Below, in pieces: positions 36,255-44,950 of a DNA stretch of 64,000 nt. The DNA is from DASPKM01 sp963817075 (GTDB lineage: Bacteria; Bacteroidota; Bacteroidia; Chitinophagales; Chitinophagaceae), in NCBI GenBank assembly GCA_963817075.1, contig CAWFMT010000005.1, positions 124,001-188,000 on the forward strand, given 5' to 3'. The notes below the pieces were generated by a model that was not told the DNA's origin, did no database searches, and saw only the letters and a program-made list of their open reading frames with translations. The stretch's first letter is position 1; every line of letters begins with the position of its first letter. A program made the translations under genes and the position numbers.

Positions 36255-36657
36255 GGAAAGAAAGAGATAATTTTCAATGCTCAATGGAAGCTCAACAACT
36301 GAAAATTGATTCTTATTCCCCTCTCCTTTGGAGAGGGGTTAGGGGTGAGGTCGAAAACTGAAGTCTGAGGGCGGAAGTCGGAGAGCGGAAAGAAAGAGAT
36401 AATTTTCAATGCTCAATGGAAGCTCAACAACTAAAAACTGATTCTTATTCCCCTCTCCTTTGGAGAGGGGTTAGGGGTGAGGTCGAAAACTGAAGTCTGA
36501 GGGCGGAAGTCGGAGAGCGGAAAGAAAGAGATAATTTTCAATGCTCAATGCTCAATGGAAGCTCAACAACTAAAAACTGATTCTTATTCCCCTCTCCTTT
36601 GGAGAGGGGTTAGGGGTGAGGTCGAAAACTGAAGTCTGAGGGCGGAAGTCGGAATAA
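36255..36657. repeat. Three-copy 132-bp tandem repeat
   Basis: Units begin at 36255, 36387 and 36519 with 'ggaaagaaagagataatttt'. Spacing is exactly 132 bp, and the third unit has an internal 8-bp duplication ('gctcaatg'). Each carries the palindrome CCCCTCTCCTTTGGAGAGGGG and 'ttaggggtgaggtcgaaaac', also found at 5165-5206. The copies are nearly identical, so duplication was recent. There is no ORF and no CRISPR-like spacer diversity. Confidence 0.9.
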
Positions 36658-36684
36658 TTTTGAGGAATTTTAGTAACTTTTGAT

Positions 36685-36798
36685 ATGGAGAAGTTTATCA
36701 TCATAAGTATAATCGTGGTTCTTCTCGGCACCATAGTTGTTTTGAGGTTAAAGAAAAAAAGAGATAAAGATCAGCCTCCACATTCACCCTTACGATAA
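36685..36798 (+). CDS. 37-residue single-pass membrane protein
   Basis: The short ORF starts MEKFIIISIIVVLLGTIVVL, one clear membrane helix, followed by the basic and polar tail RLKKKRDKDQPPHSPLR. A possible -7 box TAACTTTT (36674-36681) lies directly upstream. The start is 34 bp before the next gene's first possible start. The amphipathic layout and promoter support a real micro-protein, but coding potential over such length is only suggestive. Confidence 0.5.
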   Translation: MEKFIIISIIVVLLGTIVVLRLKKKRDKDQPPHSPLR

Positions 36799-36831
36799 GT
36801 CTTTAACGGTATCACAACTTGATGTTTGAAT

Positions 36832-37740
36832 ATGCAAAACAATCGCCGGAGACTTCTCCAAACAATGGCCGTTCTTCCAGTACTTGGTCCTTTAGGTTTT
36901 TTTGCGAAAGCAAAGAGTTCAGTTTCGCAATCTTCTGAACAAGCACATTATCTAAAGCTTAGTTTGAATGCTTATTCATTCAACCAATCATTGGTCAATG
37001 GTTCCATGACCCTCGATGATCTTTTGCAATTTTGTTCTGATAACGGTATTAGTGGTGCAGATCTTACTGGCTACTATTTTCCGGGTTACCCTGCAGTTCC
37101 GCCGGATGATTACATTTATCACATTAAGCAGCACGCATTCCGTCTGGGGGTTGGAATTAGTGGTACAGGTGTGCGAAATGATTTTACTGAGCCAGATGCA
37201 GAAAAAAGAAAAGTAAGCGTTCAGCTTGTAAAAAAATGGATTGAATGTGCATCTAAATTGGGCGCTCCAGTTATCAGAATTTTTGCCGGAACACAAAATC
37301 CATCCGGCTTTACGTGGGATCAGGTGGCTGAATGGATGATTAAAGACATTGCTGAATGTGTAGATTATGGAAAGAAGTATGGAGTAGTGGTTGGATTGCA
37401 AAATCATAACGACTTCATTAAAACTGCGGATGATGTCAAAAAGATTTTTGCAAAGTATAATTCAGACTGGTTCGGATTGATATTGGATACAGGAAGCTAT
37501 AGAAGCGGTGACCCCTATGCGCAAATTCAGGAAACCATTAGATTTGCAGTTAACTGGCAATTAAAGGAAAATATATTTGTCAATGGTTCTGAGCAGCCGG
37601 CCGACATAGAAAAAATTCTGGGTATTATCAAGGCGTCTAAATACAGGGGTTATGTTCCAATTGAAACGCTTGGGCCTGGTGATCCTAAGCAAAAAATTTT
37701 GGCGTTCCTTCAGAAAGTTAGAATGGCTTTTAATGCTTAA
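36832..37740 (+). CDS. Tat-exported sugar phosphate isomerase/epimerase
   Basis: This encodes 302 residues from the ATG at 36832 (a TTG at 36826 is a less likely start). The N-terminus MQNNRRRLLQTMAVLPVLGPLGFF is a twin-arginine signal. The mature TIM-barrel has the xylose-isomerase-like pattern: LSLNAYSFNQSL, GADLTGYYFPG, GAPVIRIFAGTQNP, VVGLQNHNDFI, LILDTGSY and YVPIETLG, with metal-binding His/Glu/Asp residues. The substrate is unknown; homologues occur in Bacteroidota sugar-utilisation loci. Confidence 0.87.
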   Translation: MQNNRRRLLQTMAVLPVLGPLGFFAKAKSSVSQSSEQAHYLKLSLNAYSFNQSLVNGSMTLDDLLQFCSDNGISGADLTGYYFPGYPAVPPDDYIYHIKQHAFRLGVGISGTGVRNDFTEPDAEKRKVSVQLVKKWIECASKLGAPVIRIFAGTQNPSGFTWDQVAEWMIKDIAECVDYGKKYGVVVGLQNHNDFIKTADDVKKIFAKYNSDWFGLILDTGSYRSGDPYAQIQETIRFAVNWQLKENIFVNGSEQPADIEKILGIIKASKYRGYVPIETLGPGDPKQKILAFLQKVRMAFNA

Positions 37741-37863
37741 GAATTTAACCGCAAAAAAACGAAGACGCCAGGAAACGCAAAGGAAATTGGAATCAATGCT
37801 TTCAACTAATCAACAACTCAACCATTCAACCAGCCTACCCAATTCCTAATTACCAATTACCAT
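37741..37863. repeat. GCAAAG-type repeat and short AACTCAACCA tracts
   Basis: The sequence 'aatttaaccgcaaaaaaacg ... aggaaacgcaaagg' begins immediately after the stop codon. It is followed by 'caacaactcaaccattcaac'-like short repeats also seen at 46064-46106. No gene is supported. Confidence 0.5.
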
Positions 37864-38088
37864 TCACCGATCACCACCCTCTTCTACATTCGTAAACCTA
37901 CGAAGATTGGAGGCTTCAATTCGACTAAGCAAGTCAGATATCCCTGCTGATTTTTGCATAAGTTCCTCGAGTGCGGAATTATTTCGGAGTGCAATCATAA
38001 AGTCTTCTACACTTTCAATGTACAATTCTCCGAGCCTTTTGTATGTCGAAGACTCATGGGTATTCACAGGCGGGTTGAGGCCACTCAT
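37864..38088 (-). CDS. Small conserved-looking hypothetical protein
   Basis: This encodes 74 residues, MSGLNPPVNTHESSTYKRLGEL...: charged, helical, with no signal or membrane helix. It is Glu/Leu/Arg-rich with plausible codon use. No family is recognised. A 200-bp AT-rich spacer lies upstream. Confidence 0.45.
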   Translation of the reverse strand: MSGLNPPVNTHESSTYKRLGELYIESVEDFMIALRNNSALEELMQKSAGISDLLSRIEASNLRRFTNVEEGGDR

Positions 38089-38301
38089 TGTTATTTCATT
38101 TAGGATTTGAATAAAAACTTAATGGAAGATAATGCAAACGGAAACGACGAAACAAATCAATATTAATTTTTGGTAGAATTACTAAAATCTGCTTTTGGTA
38201 AAAATACGGTGTTGATAATTTTATTTTTTTTCGCACGATTCTTGTAACGTTAGGCGACAAATCCGTACCCTATATTTTTATGGAAAACTTAAGGCAACTG
38301 T

Positions 38302-39198
38302 TTATTTACTGGCCTTCCTCACAACTATGTTTGAATGGCTGCCGCTTCTGATCCCAAATGAATCAGCAAAATTTCCCATGTTCAATGCAATGGAAAAATT
38401 CATTAGGCTATTGATGTAAGACATAGGCTGTCCGGCAGCAACATCTCCGAATGTTTTCACAAATGGCATTTCTCTCATATACACAATCTCTTCTCCTTTA
38501 AGTATTGTAACAATTAAATTGTTTCCATAACCAATATTTAGTTTTCGAAATAGCGAATCATGAATATTAGTCCAGATGTTCCCATATTGTATGTCAAGAA
38601 CTGGAATATTCCCTTTGATGCTATCGCCTGCAAGTATTGGCTTTTGATATTCAAGTCTTGAAATTGGATCTGTGAATGCCGGGCCAACCTCTTCAAAACT
38701 GATGAGGCCAGAAGCAAGTCTTGCTCCTGTATAAGCATACACATCCCGGCCATGAAAAGTATAAGAACTGTCCGAGCCCGCTCTTCTGTTTAATTTTTCA
38801 TCAATTAATCTTACAGATTCAATTCCAAATAGATCTTGAACAAGCGTGAGGGTGCCGTTATCAGGTGTAACTATATAATGACCACTGCCGGTTTTTGCAA
38901 CTATTGACTTTCGGCTTGTACCAACTCCTGGATCTACAACAGAAACGAAAACAGTTCCTTCTGGCCAAAATGAGATAGCCTGATATAGTCGGTAGCTTGC
39001 CTCCCAAACCTCATAGGCTGGAATTTCATGTGTAAGGTCGAAGACTGGAAGTTTATCGTCCACACTAAAGACAACGCCCTTCATTGCATTCACTGCACCA
39101 TCCTTTAAACCAAAATCGGTTTGGAATACAAGAGCATTCCTTTTGGAATTGCATGCGCTTAATACAAGTATAAAGACAAGAAAGGTGAAGAGCCTCAT
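38302..39198 (-). CDS. SAM hydroxide adenosyltransferase (DUF62/chlorinase-like) lipoprotein
   Basis: This encodes 298 residues from the ATG at 39198, giving the lipobox MRLFTFLVFILVLSACNS. The family signature VFQTDFGLKDGAVNAMKGVVF follows at once. Further marks are VSVVDPGVGTSRKSIVAKT, IVTPDNGTLTLV and SYTFHGRDVYAYTGARLASG. Characterised relatives convert SAM plus water to adenosine and methionine. Lipoprotein export of this enzyme is less common and makes its substrate access odd, as SAM is cytoplasmic. Confidence 0.88.
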   Translation of the reverse strand: MRLFTFLVFILVLSACNSKRNALVFQTDFGLKDGAVNAMKGVVFSVDDKLPVFDLTHEIPAYEVWEASYRLYQAISFWPEGTVFVSVVDPGVGTSRKSIVAKTGSGHYIVTPDNGTLTLVQDLFGIESVRLIDEKLNRRAGSDSSYTFHGRDVYAYTGARLASGLISFEEVGPAFTDPISRLEYQKPILAGDSIKGNIPVLDIQYGNIWTNIHDSLFRKLNIGYGNNLIVTILKGEEIVYMREMPFVKTFGDVAAGQPMSYINSLMNFSIALNMGNFADSFGIRSGSHSNIVVRKASK

Positions 39199-39248
39199 AG
39201 CAGCGGTTCGTCGCAAGATAAATAAAACCAGGGGTGGCATGATTTTTT

Positions 39249-39322
39249 AGCTTATACTAATAAGCTTTTTTATACTCTCGACCTTGAAAACATAAGCCGC
39301 TTCAATAGAGGCGGTTTTTTTT
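39249..39322 (+). terminator. Two plus-strand terminator-like hairpins with no upstream gene
   Basis: AGCTTATACTAATAAGCTTTTTT (39249-39271) and CCGCTTCAATAGAGGCGG plus eight T (39297-39322) both have the plus-strand intrinsic-terminator form. No plus-strand gene precedes them within 1.5 kb. They could end a short RNA or read-through transcript. Confidence 0.5.
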
Positions 39323-39326
39323 AAGA

Positions 39327-39590
39327 AAATCTCAAAAGCCAAATAACAATAATCAAAGAAATTTCAAAATTCAAATAACAAAAACCAAAGAATAGGAGCA
39401 AATTTCAAATTCAAATTTCATAGAGATTTATTTTTGGTTCTTAGCGTTTCCTATTGGAATTTATTTGTGATTTGATGCTTGGTTCTTGGTGCTTTCACTT
39501 TATTATTTCTGATTTCTGATTTAGATTTTGAGATTTTTCTCTTCCGACTTCGGACTTCGTTTTGTAATTCTTTTGGGGTTCTTGGTACTT
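39327..39590. repeat. AATTTCAAA/TTGGTTCTTGG-type dispersed repeat
   Basis: The blocks 'aaaagccaaataacaataat', 'aaatttcaaattcaaatttc' and 'ttgatgcttggttcttggtg' belong to the family also found near 1636, 30229 and 58940. Nothing coding is seen. Confidence 0.55.
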
Positions 39591-39600
39591 ACTCTTGTGT

Positions 39601-39918
39601 CTATGCGAGTAGCGTCAGTGCAGTAAGTACTCCAGCAATTGTAAAAACAATAATTGAAACTGACCGTTGCCTGCCAGCAGAACGCCTGGCTGCAAGAAAT
39701 GAAAGCATTAGTGCGATCAGCAGTGAAGTAAGATTAATGGTGGTAATTGTATTTATATCCTGGATTGAAGAGGGGAAATACTTCAGAAATGCCTCTTGTC
39801 GCTGCGCCTGATAAAGATATTTGTCTGATTGGTAAACTATTGTCCAGCAGATCCATGAGTAAAGAGGAAAGATGGTTGCAACAAGTGCTAACAATATCAA
39901 CCAGGAAATCCTGTTCAC
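39601..39918 (-). CDS. Small three-helix membrane protein
   Basis: This encodes 105 residues with one N-terminal helix (ISWLILLALVATIFPLYSWICW), a roughly 35-residue extracytoplasmic loop, and two C-terminal helices. Between those are the basic turn AARRSAGRQRS and SIIVFTIAGVLTALTLLA. No family is recognised. The hydrophobic segmentation supports a real gene. Confidence 0.55.
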   Translation of the reverse strand: MNRISWLILLALVATIFPLYSWICWTIVYQSDKYLYQAQRQEAFLKYFPSSIQDINTITTINLTSLLIALMLSFLAARRSAGRQRSVSIIVFTIAGVLTALTLLA

Positions 39919-40180
39919 CTTGATATTTTCATTTAAGTTAATGAATTATTCAAATGCCAAGATATCCGCATCTGTAAGCTATAAAACGGACAGACTCCAA
40001 ATTGAAGCCCTGAAACCCAATCAATTTCAATAGGAAAATCAACAAATTCGTTTACCATCAATGATTCTGATTAATACAAATTAAGTAGTCTTCCTTTGCA
40101 AATAAATCTGACATTGCGCTTAAAATGTTTGCTCCCACCCTCGGAATTTCTTACCAAGTTGTACCTTAACGTAAACTATT
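39919..40180. other. Non-coding spacer with no recognised element
   Basis: This is AT-rich sequence without a credible ORF or repeat. It may contain the promoter for the structured RNA that follows, but I see no consensus -7/-33 pair. Confidence 0.4.
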
Positions 40181-40376
40181 ATCTATGCCATCCTGTCTGC
40201 TATACATATCGAAGGATATGGTTGGCATTCAATGATGAACCCGGTGAAGTGTAACAAACAGCTGTTCCATGGTTTACGCCCGTACTTAATTAAGGCTATG
40301 TCGATAGTTAGGGTTTGGGTCACGGAACCCTCTGGTCAAGAATGGAGGTGTAGCCTTGGACCAGGAGCCAGAGATT
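40181..40376 (+). ncRNA. Candidate structured RNA with pseudoknot potential
   Basis: The stem ATGCCA (40185-40190) / TGGCAT (40223-40228) encloses CATATC-GAAG-GATATG (40205-40220). Further on, GGCTA (40294-40298) / TAGCC (40351-40355) encloses AGGGTT (40310-40315) / AACCCT (40326-40331). CTGGTC (40332-40337) can pair with GACCAG (40359-40364), crossing the previous stem. CTCTGG (40330-40335) can instead pair with CCAGAG (40368-40373). I do not recognise a named family. It could be an independent RNA or the 5' leader of the gene at 40445; the strand is uncertain. Confidence 0.4.
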
Positions 40377-40444
40377 TCATAATCAGTCGTTAATAAGGGG
40401 CGTCATTTGTGAATTGGTATTAAACTTGAATTAAGTTTTCCAGT

Positions 40445-40726
40445 ATGATACGCGATTTTCAAATATTTGAAGATTACATGGCAAGTGAATCCTTCCAGAA
40501 TTTACCCGTTAAGGAACGCGAGGAATTCATGAATTCCTACCACAATTTGCTGGAAGAGGAAATGGACGGTCTGCTTCAAGAAACTAAAAATGTCCTTCAG
40601 CAAAAGAATATCAGTGATTTATTCTGGAGCATCTATAGCCACCTAGATGATAAATCCCTCAAGGAGAAGGACGACCAATGGTTTCTCACCTTTGGATTCA
40701 GACCTTTGCAACAGTTGAATTCCTAA
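40445..40726 (+). CDS. Small acidic hypothetical protein
   Basis: This encodes 93 residues, helical and acidic, with no signal peptide: MIRDFQIFEDYMASESFQNLPVKEREEFMNS... No family is recognised. Its stop codon overlaps by four bases the stop of the convergent porin gene. The structured region 40181-40376 lies upstream. Confidence 0.55.
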   Translation: MIRDFQIFEDYMASESFQNLPVKEREEFMNSYHNLLEEEMDGLLQETKNVLQQKNISDLFWSIYSHLDDKSLKEKDDQWFLTFGFRPLQQLNS

Positions 40727-42021
40727 AAACGGAATTGCATTCTGCATGTAAATACGTTATCCTTTAAGTCTCTGGAAAATTCGGGGTGGTTAGTTATTTC
40801 ATTCCTCACAATGTCATACCATAGAACCAGCTTCAGGTTTTCGTTGATATAGTTTAGATAACCTATTCCAAGGGTCGAATACTTGATATCTGCCGGCGTA
40901 AACCCAACTCGGGTCCCAATCTCTTTGCCTGAAATCACATCATTGGGATCATACCAATCATACTTGACCCCGATCTGATGATGAGTATTGGCGATATTCT
41001 GAAGGAAATATAAGAATGCTCCATTGAACTTCCTCCTGTAATATGGCTCTGTCAAAAGTGATGTTGGTGTTTCTGTATTATTGGCAGTAGATGTTTGAGT
41101 ACCCCACCAGTATTCAGCCCGAAATTCTGAGGAACCCCAGGAATGATTCCACTTAAGTTGAAGATCTGCCCCATGATAGATGCGAGGTGCTTTCTTACCT
41201 ACATTAGAAATGGAGGAATCCAACAAAATTGGAATTTGATAAGCATGAAAAACCTGTTTATTATTTTGGAGAAACCCGCCCCTTAAATACGAAACTGCGG
41301 CCGATGCAAGAAATTTCTTACTTAGACGAAGTGGTTTCAGGCCGGCTCTCATAATAAAATCCTTATAGCTGTCGAAGTCTCCTGGGGAGGTTAATCCTTG
41401 TCCGTTGAATAATCCAGCATCGATTTTAAGCTGTCTCCATAGATTTTTTCTGTTGCGGGGTTCAAAGGATACCATCGCTCCAAGATCCCTTTCTGTCTTC
41501 ATTAATATTTGAGACATTCTGCCGCGTTCTGGAGATTCACGGTCTTGAGAGGAAAGGTTTACCTCATATCCAAAAGGCCGGGCGAACATTCCCCCTGTGA
41601 AGGAGAACGCTTCCCATTTGTTTTCGAATACTCTTCCCCAAAAATCCCTGATAAAAACACCTCGTTCCGTTCCATCAAATTGAAAAACAAAATGGACTGT
41701 CGGTTTGTTTGCTTCGTTGAATTTTGCATATTCCACTCTCAACCTTCCTCTCCTCAGCAGGAAACGATTGTTGACATGCTCAGGAAAATCTCCACCAATA
41801 AAGGAACTTGCTCCCTTACTAGTTGCTAATTGGAATTGCGGTTGGATGTACCCCCCAATGCGCAGGTGATCAAATTTTCTATAGATAGATAGCAACCCCT
41901 GACCTAGGTCCTTGGTAGTGTCAATCATATCCATGATGAATTGTGCTTTCACTGGTTGGAAAGAAAAAAAGACGATATTCACCACCAATAGAGCACGAAG
42001 AAGAAAGGATAGCCTTGTCAT
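40723..42021 (-). CDS. Phosphate-selective porin O/P-like outer membrane protein
   Basis: This 432-residue protein has signal peptide MTRLSFLLRALLVVNIVFFSFQPVKAQ. The porin O/P hallmark RIGGYIQPQFQLA leads into a long run of amphipathic strands (FLLRRGRLRVEYA, VHFVFQFDGTERGVFIRDFWGRV, FSFTGGMFARPFGYE), and the protein ends in FTCRMQFRF, a terminal aromatic beta-signal. It would form an anion channel. It is divergent from the DUF47-PiT phosphate genes, which supports a role in phosphate uptake. Confidence 0.88.
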   Translation of the reverse strand: MTRLSFLLRALLVVNIVFFSFQPVKAQFIMDMIDTTKDLGQGLLSIYRKFDHLRIGGYIQPQFQLATSKGASSFIGGDFPEHVNNRFLLRRGRLRVEYAKFNEANKPTVHFVFQFDGTERGVFIRDFWGRVFENKWEAFSFTGGMFARPFGYEVNLSSQDRESPERGRMSQILMKTERDLGAMVSFEPRNRKNLWRQLKIDAGLFNGQGLTSPGDFDSYKDFIMRAGLKPLRLSKKFLASAAVSYLRGGFLQNNKQVFHAYQIPILLDSSISNVGKKAPRIYHGADLQLKWNHSWGSSEFRAEYWWGTQTSTANNTETPTSLLTEPYYRRKFNGAFLYFLQNIANTHHQIGVKYDWYDPNDVISGKEIGTRVGFTPADIKYSTLGIGYLNYINENLKLVLWYDIVRNEITNHPEFSRDLKDNVFTCRMQFRF

Positions 42022-42140
42022 TCAAAAATTATCCGTCAAAGTTATAGGCACGATTTTGTTGTATGTTAAGAAATTATTACCAAGTCCTGCTAAATTCGAT
42101 CCAGTCATATTAATTCTATTTTTGCCGAAATTCTGAAGCT

Positions 42141-42789
42141 ATGGGTCTTAATTCCATCATGAAGATTTTTATGCCGAAAGACAGGGTCTTCTATACCCTG
42201 TTTGAGGAGGTAGCGCAGAATGTTGCTTTGATGGGCCAGAACTCTGAAGCAGGTAGTTTCTGAACCAGATTTTGACAAAAGAGCTTCCTTCATTTCAAAG
42301 ATTGAAGATCTGGAGCATGTAAATGATGATCTTACCCATCGAATTTTCACTGAATTAGGCAGGAATTTCATAACTCCATTCGATAGGGAGGACATACATT
42401 ACCTCGCAAGTGCATTAGACGATATTTGTGATTACATCTTCGCTTCTGCAAAAAAGATCAATTTTTATAAGGTCAATCCAAATGATACCGGCATTCAGAA
42501 ACTGGCCGATATGATCGAACAAAGTAGCGAACACATCAGCATTGCTGTAACCCAGCTCCGCAATATGAGCAATATGCGCCAGCTCACAGAAGCCTTGGTT
42601 AAGGTCAATAGCATCGAAAATCAGGCTGATGATGTATTCGACATGTCAATCGACCGATTATTTGAAACTGAGCCTGATGCAAAAGAAGTAATCAAGAAAA
42701 GAGAGATCTACCAGGTTATGGAAATTGTGACTGATAAATGTGAAGATGCGGCCAATGTGATAGAATCCATCATTATTAAATACTCATAA
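42141..42789 (+). pseudogene. DUF47/PhoU-like phosphate transport regulator, one frameshift
   Basis: From the ATG at 42141, MGLNSIMKIFMPKDRVFYTLFEEVAQNVALMGQ is a normal DUF47 N-terminus, but the frame then stops near 42260. The +1 frame continues LKQVVSEPDFDKRASFISKIEDLEH to IIIKYS at 42789. Removing one A from 'cagaactctg' (about 42239-42248) would restore a continuous protein of about 215 residues. The partner pit gene is intact, so a sequencing or recent single-base error is as likely as real loss. Confidence 0.8.
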
Positions 42790-42857
42790 TTTGTTGAATC
42801 GTAAATCACCTGCCATTTGGTTCCCAGGCAATAATTGATTTACGAATAATCATCCTT

Positions 42858-43898
42858 ATGTCCAGTTTCCTGATTGTCATCATAATACTCGCTCTGATCT
42901 TCGACTACATTAACGGTTTTCATGATTCTGCCAATTCAATTGCAACCATTGTTTCTACAAAGGTTTTGACACCTTTCCAGGCAGTCCTTTGGGCAGCAGT
43001 TTTCAATTTTGCCGCTTTTTTCGTTTCCAAATACATAATCGGGGAATTCAAGATCGGAAATACAATTGCGAAATCGGTACACGAGAATTTTATTACGCTC
43101 GAGGTAATTTTTGCTGGTCTCCTGGCAGCCATCTGCTGGAATCTTCTTACGTGGTGGTTTGGAATTCCATCCAGCTCCTCGCATACCCTTCTTGGCGGAT
43201 TTATGGGTGCAGCGCTTGCTCATGCTGGCGGTATTTCTGAAGGAGGAATTCATGTTATCAATTATATAAAGGTGATCCCTACCTTTCTTTTCATATTTAT
43301 TGCCCCCTTGATCGGAATGATCATGGCATTCTTCATCACCGTCTTTATTGTGAATATTTGTAAGCGGACGAACCCATACAAAGCGGACAGCTGGTTCCGC
43401 CGACTGCAACTTGTTTCATCTGCATTATTCAGTTTGGGGCATGGTGGTAACGATGCTCAAAAAGTAATGGGAATCATTGGAGCCGCTATCATATTTTATG
43501 AAAAAGGAAGAGGAAATGATATGAGTTTTGGTGAATTTGTGAACGACTATATGTGGGTTCCTGTCGCCAGTTTCACTGCGATTGCCCTTGGTACCATGAG
43601 TGGTGGATGGAAAATCGTAAAGACAATGGGTACCCGAATCACAAAGGTTACCCCACTGGAAGGAGTCAGTGCTGAAACTGCAGGTGCCGCAACTCTGTAT
43701 CTTGCAGAACATCTTGGAATTCCAGTCAGCACCACCCATACTATTGCCGGTTCCATAATTGGTGTAGGAGCAACCAAGAGACTTTCTGCAGTTCGATGGG
43801 GGGTTACTATCAACCTTCTTTGGGCATGGATCCTGACCATTCCAGTAAGTGCACTTCTTGCTGCAATCTTCTATTATATAGTAAGTCTCTTCACCTGA
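42858..43898 (+). CDS. pit: PiT-family inorganic phosphate permease
   Basis: This 346-residue, roughly ten-helix transporter carries PiT signatures: FDYINGFHDSANSIATIVSTKVL at the N-terminus, GIPSSSSHTLLGGFMGAALA, FSLGHGGNDAQKVMGII, and GIPVSTTHTIAGSIIGVG in the second half. It imports phosphate with protons or metal-phosphate. It follows the DUF47 gene by 68 bp, a conserved pairing in which DUF47 is thought to control the permease. Confidence 0.95.
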   Translation: MSSFLIVIIILALIFDYINGFHDSANSIATIVSTKVLTPFQAVLWAAVFNFAAFFVSKYIIGEFKIGNTIAKSVHENFITLEVIFAGLLAAICWNLLTWWFGIPSSSSHTLLGGFMGAALAHAGGISEGGIHVINYIKVIPTFLFIFIAPLIGMIMAFFITVFIVNICKRTNPYKADSWFRRLQLVSSALFSLGHGGNDAQKVMGIIGAAIIFYEKGRGNDMSFGEFVNDYMWVPVASFTAIALGTMSGGWKIVKTMGTRITKVTPLEGVSAETAGAATLYLAEHLGIPVSTTHTIAGSIIGVGATKRLSAVRWGVTINLLWAWILTIPVSALLAAIFYYIVSLFT

Positions 43899-44071
43899 TT
43901 TTATTTTGAGATCTTTCACGATATGAAAGATTGATTCAATCAACCTTTATATATTACCGTTGTAGTAATTGCGACAATTCCTGAAATCATAAAAAAATGT
44001 TCATATTTTGGCGGCGCTAATCCGCTTATCATAACAATGCAAGGACCTTTGAAAAGCAAATTTTCTAAAAC

Positions 44072-44932
44072 ATGAAAGGAATTATTCTGGCAGGTGGTTC
44101 GGGAACAAGGTTGCATCCAATAACCTTTGCAATCAGCAAGCAAATCATGCCTATCTATGATAAGCCCATGATTTATTATCCCCTATCAACACTTATGCTG
44201 GCAGGGATCCGGGAAATACTCGTCATCTCTACACCATATGATCTGCCCCAATTTCAGCGACTTCTTGGCACGGGCGAAAAATTCGGTTTAAAGTTTAGTT
44301 ATTCAGAACAAAAAGAACCTAACGGGTTAGCACAAGCTTTTGTAATAGGCGAAGATTTCATCGGAAAAGATGACGTTGCGCTTGTACTGGGGGACAATAT
44401 ATTTTATGGTGTTGGACTCGGTAAAACCTTAGAAAGAAATACAAGACCTTCTGGTGGAATTATCTATGCATACCATGTTTCAGATCCGGAGCGATATGGA
44501 GTTGTGGAATTTGACAGCGATATGCGGGCGATATCAATCGAAGAGAAACCAGCAACACCCCGGAGCAATTATGCTGTACCAGGACTTTATTTTTACAATA
44601 ACGATGTAGTTCAAATAGCAAAAAATCTGAAGCCTAGCCCGAGAGGTGAATACGAAATTACCGATGTAAATAAGGAATACCTTCGAAGAGGCCAGTTAAA
44701 CGTGTCTGTTTTGGACAGAGGAACTGCCTGGCTTGATACGGGGACTTTTGATTCCCTGATGCAGGCTTCACAATTTGTACAGGTAATCGAACAAAGACAG
44801 GGCATTAAGATTGCTTGTATTGAAGAAATAGCTTTCAGGAAAGGTTTCATAAGCAAGGACCAACTGACTGAGTTGGCAAAACCTCTGTTGAAAAGCGGAT
44901 ATGGTACGTACCTGATGAAACAATTGCAATAA
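44072..44932 (+). CDS. rmlA: Glucose-1-phosphate thymidylyltransferase
   Basis: This 286-residue enzyme makes dTDP-glucose from dTTP and glucose-1-phosphate for deoxy-sugar polymers. GGSGTRLHPITFAISKQIMPIYDKPMIYYPLS, VLGDNIFYG and EEKPATPRSNYAVPGLYFY are all diagnostic. It is followed 18 bp later by galE in the same direction, so the pair is probably one transcript. The remaining rmlBCD genes are not in the window. Confidence 0.95.
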   Translation: MKGIILAGGSGTRLHPITFAISKQIMPIYDKPMIYYPLSTLMLAGIREILVISTPYDLPQFQRLLGTGEKFGLKFSYSEQKEPNGLAQAFVIGEDFIGKDDVALVLGDNIFYGVGLGKTLERNTRPSGGIIYAYHVSDPERYGVVEFDSDMRAISIEEKPATPRSNYAVPGLYFYNNDVVQIAKNLKPSPRGEYEITDVNKEYLRRGQLNVSVLDRGTAWLDTGTFDSLMQASQFVQVIEQRQGIKIACIEEIAFRKGFISKDQLTELAKPLLKSGYGTYLMKQLQ

Positions 44933-44950
44933 TCAACACCAATAGGAAAC

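Noticed and set aside
36255..36657. CRISPR-like periodic structure
   Set aside because: The 132-bp units are identical throughout, with no variable spacers and no cas genes nearby.
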